Positions 57,020 through 64,000 of a stretch of 64,000 nucleotides of DNA are shown one piece after another; positions within the stretch are counted from its first letter, which is position 1, and every line of letters starts with the position of its first letter. The notes under the pieces are model-generated. The model searched no databases. It worked only from the letters and a program-made list of their open reading frames with translations, and was not told where the DNA came from. The DNA lies in contig JAOWCC010000237.1 in assembly GCA_030867875.1 (NCBI GenBank), positions 7,437,713-7,501,712 on the forward strand. Reading direction: 5' to 3'. The stretch is from Actinernus sp. WN-2022 (lineage: Eukaryota; Cnidaria; Anthozoa; Actiniaria; Actinernidae). Both the position numbers and the translations under genes were made by a program.

Positions 57020-59140
57020 TCCTGCCTAAATGAAGAAAGTGATCAGGATTCCCAAGGAAATAATTCTCCAAATAATGTTAGGTACTGTAGATACAACAAT
57101 AATTTATTGTATATTTATTCTAAGATGGGCAATTAAGATGTTGTATTCTACTGACAACATATTTGGCTGTTAAAAAAAAAATCAGAGTTCGACCAGGCCA
57201 ACCAGCCCATGAAAAGCCCAAGTTCATTGTGTTTATTAGCATCCTGATGGCATTGTTCACAATGTTTTACTTTAAGTGCAAGGAAACCAAGCCTACCATA
57301 AGCATCAGACGTAATTAATGGTACCATGGTGACGGTATGCCAGCATTGTCCAAAATCTGGGCAAAATGCATTCAAATGGCAGTCTCAGCCATTGGTCCTT
57401 GGGAAGTGCCCATGCAACTGGTAACATCTTGCCCAGCTTAGCTGTTCTCGTGGCTGGGGCTTCCATAAGCAAGGTGTCGCTGGTCTTCAGACACATGGGG
57501 CTATGTGCTTATGATATAAGGACATACTTTATTCACCAAAAGAAGTTCCTGTTCCCGGTGATCTAACAGTACTGGGAAAGCTATAGAACCGTGCTTGTGA
57601 ACAAACTAATTAAGAAAATGAAGGGTGTGGTGTGGGGACAGGACATTTGACTCTATGGGGCAAAGTGCAAAATACGGGGCTTACACTATGTTCTGCTGCA
57701 CAATCCAAAAACGATGGACAGCCCAAAAAAGGGACACCCTAAAAGTTTTTGTGAATAGTTACTGACCATACATGTATAACTGACCATCCCCCACTATCAA
57801 AAAGCAAAGTTGTAAATAATAAATTGTATTGTATTATATTAGCCTTTTACAACTAGTAGAATGATATCACTATAATCTTAGCAAATCATATTGTCTAACG
57901 CCAGACCAAAGAAAGCCTCAGTTGTAAAGCACACACCACCACTAATGTATATCAATTCCAAGTGTGCTCAATCCCCCCTATCCGGGAAAGGGTGGGACAT
58001 TGGTCAACCAACCAACCAGTCCTGGGGATTTTGTTTATTTTAACACTTTTTACAGACTGTACTTGAGTAAGGCTTTGTAAGTCCGACAGTGGAACATTTG
58101 CAAGAAATATTATAAATAGAGAAATTCCCAGGGGTATCAGGCATGCTTAGAATTCAATTAATCGAGGCACAATTGTATGCATGGCACATCCTTATAGCGA
58201 GTAACAGTGGATACAACTTACAAGCATTTTGTTTTTCTACACCCAAGAGAGGCTAAGGATCTATCATGCACATTATTACCACTTGGCATTGTGCAAACTC
58301 TATTATATAGATATACACTTTATATACATGTATATAATTTCCATTTTAACTTATTGCCTCTTTGAAATGCTAATAAGTGACATTGACTGATGCATTTATG
58401 TTGATAGAAGTTTCATTGAATAACATGCAGCAATGCATAAAGTATTGTGCCCTTGCTTCTGCTGGCTGGTAACTGCTTGCCTGGTGATGGGGTGTATGTC
58501 CTAAACACAGCTGGCTGACAATGGCCTGGTATTGTCCCAGCCCATATAGCCACAAATTCTACAGCTCGTAGGAAGCTACAAGAATAAAGTTTAATGTAGG
58601 CTTTCCCTTAGAATAGTTGCTATAATAGTAATGTTGTTATTTGTATTTCATTATTTATTTGTTTGTGCAAAAGGTGGAGCCACATTTGTATATCTAACTT
58701 AGGTACATGTACTTATTCTGTATATTTCATTACTCTGCAAGGACTCGCATAGTATATTGACATCATGCAAGTCGTAATCGTAAACATGATTTTTACGACT
58801 CATTGTTTTCACGACTCACCTACTCTGCTTATTATTTGGCAGGAATCTGATAAACCTGTCCGTCGATATGCTTTACATTTTCAGCTCCAAGCCTCTAAAG
58901 AGTGCCAAATTTGCCTTGACTTCCAGTAGCTGGAGTGCTTTGCTTTGTCACGTGCATATGTACAGTAATTCTCCTGTCCCTACCCCAGACAACTTCCTCA
59001 AATGTGTGGTAAATGCTTGAGGGTCGGTGTAAGAAACTATGCAAAACCCTGGTATTTCCCCCACTATTGCCTGGTAATATCCCCACCTGTTGTGCAGTAT
59101 AATATGCCATATTGTAGCAATTGCAGAATACCCCACCACT
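57020..59140. other. Unannotated region with short minus-strand frames
   Basis: Minus-strand frames at 57148-57566 (for example GKMLPVAWALPKDQW, YGRLGFLALKVKH) and 58895-59287 look protein-like in places but match no family I recognise and are broken by stops. The phrase YYQAIVGEIPG recurs loosely with GQYQAIVSQ at about 58510. They may be relics of a transposon. Confidence 0.3.
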
Positions 59141-59146
59141 GGGTTC

Positions 59147-59410
59147 ATTAATAATGCATTTTCTCAAATTCTCATACAAACCTTCTAAAAACCTAACCCT
59201 GAAATATAAAAAAATCCTACCCATTTCCAGATCATTCATTAAGAACGAGTGTAAATACACCTGAGCTAAATGGATAATTTTGCACAATTTTTAAGGGCCT
59301 TTCAAGTGGTCTTTCGAAGTTGGTTCATTATAATAATGCATTTTCTCAAATTCTCATACACACCTTCTAAAAACCAAACCCTGAAACTAAAAAAAATCCT
59401 ACCCATTTTC
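59147..59410. repeat. Direct repeat, two units of about 85 bp
   Basis: Both units contain AATGCATTTTCTCAAATTCT, CACCTTCTAAAAACC (or a one-base variant) and AAATCCTACCCATTT. The starts are about 175 bp apart. Confidence 0.85.
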
Positions 59411-59506
59411 AACCCCAGGGAAGGACAAAGGGAAGACTAGCCACAAATACGTTTGTATAGAGTACTGTCATTTCCTATTAAACATGAATATAAAAAAAAT
59501 CACTTA

Positions 59507-60021
59507 CTCGTGCACGACGACGGTACCCTCTGCCATTTCGGTCTTTCAAAAGAGGACCTACGTGAATTTGTCATTGCTGCGAACCTGGAAGTTTTCGTGC
59601 TTTGTCACATTTTAATACGTTGACGAAAACGAGTTGGGGAGGCTAAACTACAGAATATAATACAGGGCCACGAGCAAACGAGCTCAATATGAATATGACG
59701 AAACCAATATGACAGGGCTTTAACAGTGGCCCTGCATAATTTCTGTAGTTGCTCCCGAAGAGCGGAGGATTGCGATACAAAGGCTTCCTGTAGTGATCCA
59801 CCGATTTACCGGGACTTGGCCCTCGAATCTAGAGGAGTAGAGCACAACACCGCCAGAGTCAGAGACATAATTTTCGTCGTCGTCTTCCCCATCGCTCGAG
59901 CCCGCAAGTGGCTCATCTTCGTACGGTTGAAATCCGTTCGCCCTTACTTCCACTTCATCAAAATCGTGGCTTCCACTCTCTGAACTCGAAGATGAAGATA
60001 AATTTGCTCGCTTTCTGACAT
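59507..60021 (-). other. Possible gene fragment with a Ser/Asp-rich N-terminus
   Basis: A minus-strand frame reads LSSSSSSESGSHDFDEVEV, NGFQPYEDEPLAGSSDGED, then DDENYVSDSGG, before a possible donor CCG/GTAAAT at about 59813. An ATG at 60019-60021 (MSESE) is 1-2 bases out of frame with it. A second short open segment (59507-59578, MTNSRRSSFERPKWQR) ends in a good donor, GTAAGT. The acidic, NG-x-PY-x-x-EPL beginning resembles cnidarian proteins with a P2X7-like C-terminal domain, but that domain is not seen here. The identity is a guess. Confidence 0.25.
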
Positions 60022-60589
60022 CTTACTTTAGTTTTGCAACGAAGAGCAAGGACGGTTCGCATGTTTATCGAGCTTGTTTACGTCTGTGCCACGAAGTATG
60101 CTATCAAGTGTGTCACGGTTTCTACGTCATCACGAGCTTGACTCGCCCCAGTCTCCTGACCATATTTCCAGTGCATGTATGACAACTTTGTGAAGCGAAA
60201 TCTCAGCTTTATAATTTTTTTCTTCGCAATTTTCTTTTGCTTTGATGTTTAGGAGATGATGAACGATAGAAAAACCCAAAAAAAAATTTCGCTTCATATA
60301 CACTTTAAGAAATATAAAACATTTTCCGTGTTTCTATAGAGTTTTAGTAGAAACCAACTGTGTTCTATCACGAATCCTGCAATATGATTGGCTAAGCTAC
60401 GCACTGTCTATTCTGATCTATTATATTCTTGTTTCAGTTTAAGATTGAACAACTATTTGGTCTGTACTAAATCAATAGGAGATATTGTAGTTGAGTCTAC
60501 GAATAGCAGTTTCAGCGGTATTGACCCGAACGCCTCACTTCAATGTAATGAAGCGCCATTGAAACCATCATTCTTACACGACACCAACA

Positions 60590-61630
60590 CCCTCCTAAAC
60601 AAGCACGAGTATAGAGACATAGAAAGTATGAACAAACCAATCAGAACGTGGTTCCTTGGAAATCCGGATGAAACTGAAATTGAAAGAGAACTGAAACAAC
60701 ATTCCCGAAAAGGGTAACCTAGAGGTAAGACAAGTTTTCTCGCAAATTAAATCCAAAGGATAAGGCATTCAAGGAACAGTCGACTAAAAATGATTCTTTT
60801 TTTTTGTCTTCGGCCTACGGTTGGTTACAATGCACACATGATTTCGCGATACCTGGATGAAGATTCTGTTAACTTTCATTAAAGGAGCTCTTATTTTCAC
60901 CACATTGAATAGAAAGATCTAGTTATTGGGACCTTCCTTCCAGTGAAATGAGGTTTTGAGTTCAAAGTATGAGAGAAAAGCTCGCTTTTGACAATTTGTT
61001 TTGGTTTCTGTTTTTGTGTGTGAAAAATCACCGTTTGGCATTTGCTTGCAAAATTCGGATATTATGGTTTCATATAGTTGTTCGTAAAATGAAATGAGAA
61101 AGCTAAAGCTGAATTGAATGCTAAAAACTGGCTTAACTATTTCATGGCTTCGTTTTTCGGAACACGAAACTGTCGGTTAAATCATAGTTAATAGAGTGGA
61201 ATGGTTAGGAAACTCAGGGACCTTCTTTGTTATATGTCTTTGTTAGCTTTTTTCGACCACTACCGTGCACAAAACACAATAGAAATTCCAACATGTTAGT
61301 CAATCAGCCAATAGAAACGTGTGAGTTCAGTCGTTCAGGGAACGCTAATGAACTATGATCGTGCACAATCTTTTGTCTTACCCCCTTCCAACCTAAATCG
61401 CAGCGCCTTTGTTAGCCCTTTTGAAGTTTCCCGGGTTTCCTAACCATTCCACTCTATTAACTATGGTTAAATAAAGCAAGTAGAACAGGGTTTGTTGTGC
61501 TCTGTACTCGCCGCTGATTCCTGTACTCGTTTTTCATGTTCTACAACTCCAGTCGTGTTTTTGTCAGAGTACAGCGCACAACAAACCCTGTTCTACTCGT
61601 TATATTTTTAATGCATGTTTTATGATCTAT
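60590..61630. repeat. Dispersed repeat family, copy D (reverse orientation), split by a MITE
   Basis: The reverse complement matches copies B and C through TCTTTCAATTTCAG, ACCTCATTTCACTGGAAGGA and ATTTCATGGCTTCGTTTTTC. A MITE (61183-61465) interrupts it. The far end forms a hairpin (61478-61605) around AGAACAGGGTTTGTTGTGC. Confidence 0.75.
61183..61465. mobile_element. CATAG-type MITE with 7-bp target duplication
   Basis: The ends are CATAGTTAATAGAGTGGAAT and its complement, with arms of about 30 bp, flanked by GTTAAAT on both sides (61176-61182 and 61466-61472). It is a short sister of the MITE at 15403-17112 and interrupts repeat copy D, whose matching sequence continues on either side. 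Confidence 0.88.
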
Positions 61631-61639
61631 TTAGCAAAT

Positions 61640-62155
61640 ATTGTGATAAATTACGAAAATTACCTCGATAACCGCCAATGTATTACTGTAAATTTTGGCA
61701 TTTGAGCACCGGCGGCACTCATGTAAACGGCGTAATAGGATGTATGGGCCTGTGTTTGACAAACCAGGTCTAGTTTGGAAGCAAAATTGACTTGTCAATA
61801 AGGAATGATTTTCGTAAATTAAAATACAAATATTTACTGCTTTTCCTTTTGCAAGCTCAGTTCAGCGCTTGGGCTCAACGCCTCCAAGCGAGTGCAGTTC
61901 GAAGCGGCAGCAAATGCCTGGCTTTTGACGGCTACAATTGAAGATTTTTGAATAGAAAGTCTTGAAAGGTAAGGAATGTAGTGGACGGTCATTTAATCCC
62001 CTGCGATTTACTTTTGAATTTCCTTTTATTTATCTTATCTGTGATATATTGACAAGAACCCTTGACAAACTTGGTCGTATGTGTGGCGCGAGACAATAGA
62101 TTCTAATATTGTTAAAGTTTCCCGAAGAAAACATTCTTAGCTCAGACATATTTTT
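61640..62155. other. Unannotated sequence
   Basis: No exon or repeat supported. Confidence 0.4.
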
Positions 62156-62162
62156 AACAAAT

Positions 62163-62272
62163 AATAGCATGGTTTTTGCGTGATCATTGTTTTCGCGGCT
62201 CGCGGATATTACGAACAATTTTGAATATCAATCGCGGTATTTACGCCAACTACCACTACGAAACATCCTATT
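62163..62272. mobile_element. MITE (AATAGCATGG family), second copy
   Basis: The ends AATAGCATGGTTT and AAACATCCTATT, with internal GGTATTTACGCC and CCACTACGAAAC, resemble the copy at 36541-36682. Confidence 0.65.
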
Positions 62273-62582
62273 ACATATACAAATTCGCCTTCAGTTACTC
62301 AATTCTTCGACCTACTTAGCGCCGTAACTTTTAATAACGTTTCTGATCGTCCGATTTGAACCCTTACCTATATAATTTATTTACGTAAAACTTCGTCAGT
62401 TATGACTGAACAAGGCCTGGTACTGCATTTGTCTTACTGATCGTAAATAAGTAAGGGCTTAATACATTTCAAACTGCAGTAAGTATGTCTAGTATAACTG
62501 TTACAGTCTATTATCGAGTGTTCAGTATATACCAAGATGTTACCCGTATATTGAGTATCTTTTTCAACGACGCCATCCTTAC

Positions 62583-62633
62583 CGTTAACGCTGTTATTGG
62601 GTTGTGTTCGCGGTCTTTGTCTGGCTTCTCGAA
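62583..62633 (-). CDS. Possible upstream 51-nt exon of the ApeC gene
   Basis: This is a short open segment bounded by a pyrimidine-rich acceptor ending CTCGCAG and a good donor (GTAAGG). Read in phase 1 it encodes about 17 basic, polar residues (REARQRPRTQPNNSVN) and it ends in phase 1. That phase matches the start of the first ApeC exon at 55490. A short basic linker between a signal peptide and ApeC would be unremarkable. No domain is recognisable, and phase compatibility plus splice sites can occur by chance in 8 kb, so the call is tentative. Confidence 0.3.
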
Positions 62634-62639
62634 CTGCGA

Positions 62640-64000
62640 GATAAGTAAAATCACAGAATAAGACATAAATACAGCAATTGTTCTTCAGCGAGTTGAAGTG
62701 GGTTATTTGATAAACAAGAACTTTGAGAACTCGAAGTATGCTAAACTAAACGGAAGATATTGGAGAAGTGAAAATTATAGTCGATTTGGTAATATTTTAG
62801 CAACATTTTCTAGCTCGTGTTTTCAGTGTGTTATTGTTTTTCGTTTAATTTTCGGATTCGCAGAGTGGCTGAGGCTAGCGTTGCGTGACGACTCTTTCAA
62901 CCCCTAAAAGATAGCAATCTGGGCGTGGCTTAAGCTTAGTTTGACCCCTAAAATATACCATTCAAAAACGTACAAACAATCAAAACTTTCAAAGAATTTA
63001 ATAGGATAAAGATAATAGCATCAAATTCTTTCTGTTTCTAGTAGGTTTTTAAAGCACTGTCGTAAATCTTTCCTTATTACTCGGGCTGCCTGTGGCAGCA
63101 CCGAGTCTTAAAATGCAAGTCGTTATTATTATTATTATTTTTTTATTTCATGTCAGACGGATTCTGCGCATGCGTTAAAGGTCAAATTCAAACCAATCAG
63201 ATTGCACTGTGCTGGTCACGCAACAATCGCCAGGTTAATGTATTTACATAAGTGAATACAGTAAATCAAAATGGTCGACCCGCGAGGGCGAAAGCCTTCC
63301 AACAGGCTCAGGATATTTCAACTGGCGCTCTTGTTGACCATAAAAATACATGAACAACCAGGAGCCGTAATACATTCGATCAGCGCTGTTTGGACAGATC
63401 CAATGTACATTTAGAAACGTAAGCGAAATACAATATCCAAACACGTTTGGATATCAACGGGTATCGAATTATAATCAAAGGTTAGATCTCGTCAGGCGCG
63501 CTCAGATAAGAAAGTTCAAAGCTCTCAGACTAGGCGAGACAAGGAGATATCACTTTCAATGAGTCATTGTCAGAAATCTATTCCATCGTGGGCGGTCTTG
63601 TACAGCTAAGGCATGTTTTACGACAGAATAACCAGAGTCTTTCTACTGGATTGAGAGCTCGAGACATTATACATGTCGGCTAATATGGGGAAAACTGAAA
63701 CAAAAAATGAACTTTGACGGCAGAAACCCTCAATTGAGCCAAGCGGAATATTTACATGATCCGCTAAGATTGTTACAAATCTTATTTAAGCAGATGTTTT
63801 CAGTGTATGCCAACTGAAATGCGGCAACTACACGAACAAGAAGCATGAACTGCCAGAAACGAGAGAGGAAAAAGTATTTAAAATGCACAGCGCTAGCTGA
63901 AATAGGGCATATATATAATATCTGAGACGTTAAATTACGTTACTGTGAAGAGGATCAAAATTCAAGTTTTGTAGCTTGAGACTGTCTTATGCCGTGACTC
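62640..64000. other. Unannotated right end
   Basis: Contains a short hairpin-like phrase (CGGGCTGCCTGTGGCAGCACCG at about 63081) followed by an ATT microsatellite (63123-63140), which resembles a SINE or LINE 3' end. The signal-peptide exon of the main gene was not found here. Confidence 0.4.

Noticed and set aside
63244..63444. Minus-strand frame with a hydrophobic start as the signal-peptide exon
   Set aside because: The hydrophobic stretch is short and interrupted, there is no donor in phase 1, and the C-terminal part looks repeat-derived.

Overview
The window looks like nuclear DNA of an anthozoan cnidarian, most probably a stony coral. It is AT-rich and intron-rich, and it is crowded with degenerate L2/CR1-like LINEs, a tRNA-related SINE and many short inverted-repeat (MITE or foldback) elements. 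Its one clear host gene is built from modules typical of cnidarian secreted recognition proteins. No prokaryotic gene, rRNA, functional tRNA or CRISPR array was seen. The species call is inference.

The main gene lies on the minus strand, from at least 55490 down to a stop codon at 2963. Nineteen exons can be placed by domain homology, splice sites and intron phase, and a twentieth (62583-62633) is tentative. In transcript order the protein reads: ApeC (apextrin C-terminal) domain over three exons, CUB, EGF, F5/8 type C (discoidin) over two exons, LamG-like jellyroll over two exons, Ig, two EGFs plus a decayed EGF, another EGF, a second LamG-like over two exons, a second Ig, two EGFs, and a terminal C-type lectin domain. 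This gives about 1,400 residues. Nearly all module boundaries are phase 1. No transmembrane segment follows the lectin domain, so a secreted protein is likely. The signal-peptide exon was not found and is probably outside the window. The two LamG-Ig halves have identical exon lengths (52, 545 and 234 nt), which indicates an internal duplication.

The introns hold most of the DNA. By region: 0.5-2.3 kb, an internally deleted LINE inside a foldback; 5.5-7.3 kb, tandem repeats and a MITE; 8.9-10.4 kb, a LINE fragment split by a TTAA-target MITE; 13.7-17.1 kb, a cluster of nested MITEs; 17.7-21.5 kb, a minisatellite broken by insertions; 24 kb, a SINE inside a decayed EGF exon; 25.7-27.8 kb, a foldback whose arms carry a RecQ-helicase N-terminal fragment; 28.6-30.3 kb, a Harbinger-like element with an internal minisatellite; 30.8-31.35 kb, six extra copies of an exon end with its splice donor; 32-43 kb, several MITEs and a dispersed repeat family; 47-54.5 kb, three LINEs inside the intron that splits ApeC.

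The 55.5-64 kb segment holds a frameshifted THAP-domain gene on the plus strand, a weakly supported Ser/Asp-rich minus-strand ORF, and more repeats. The domain set suggests that the main protein binds microbial or matrix glycans through ApeC, discoidin, LamG-like and C-type lectin modules spaced by EGF and Ig domains. That role is inferred from the domain families and has not been shown for this protein.
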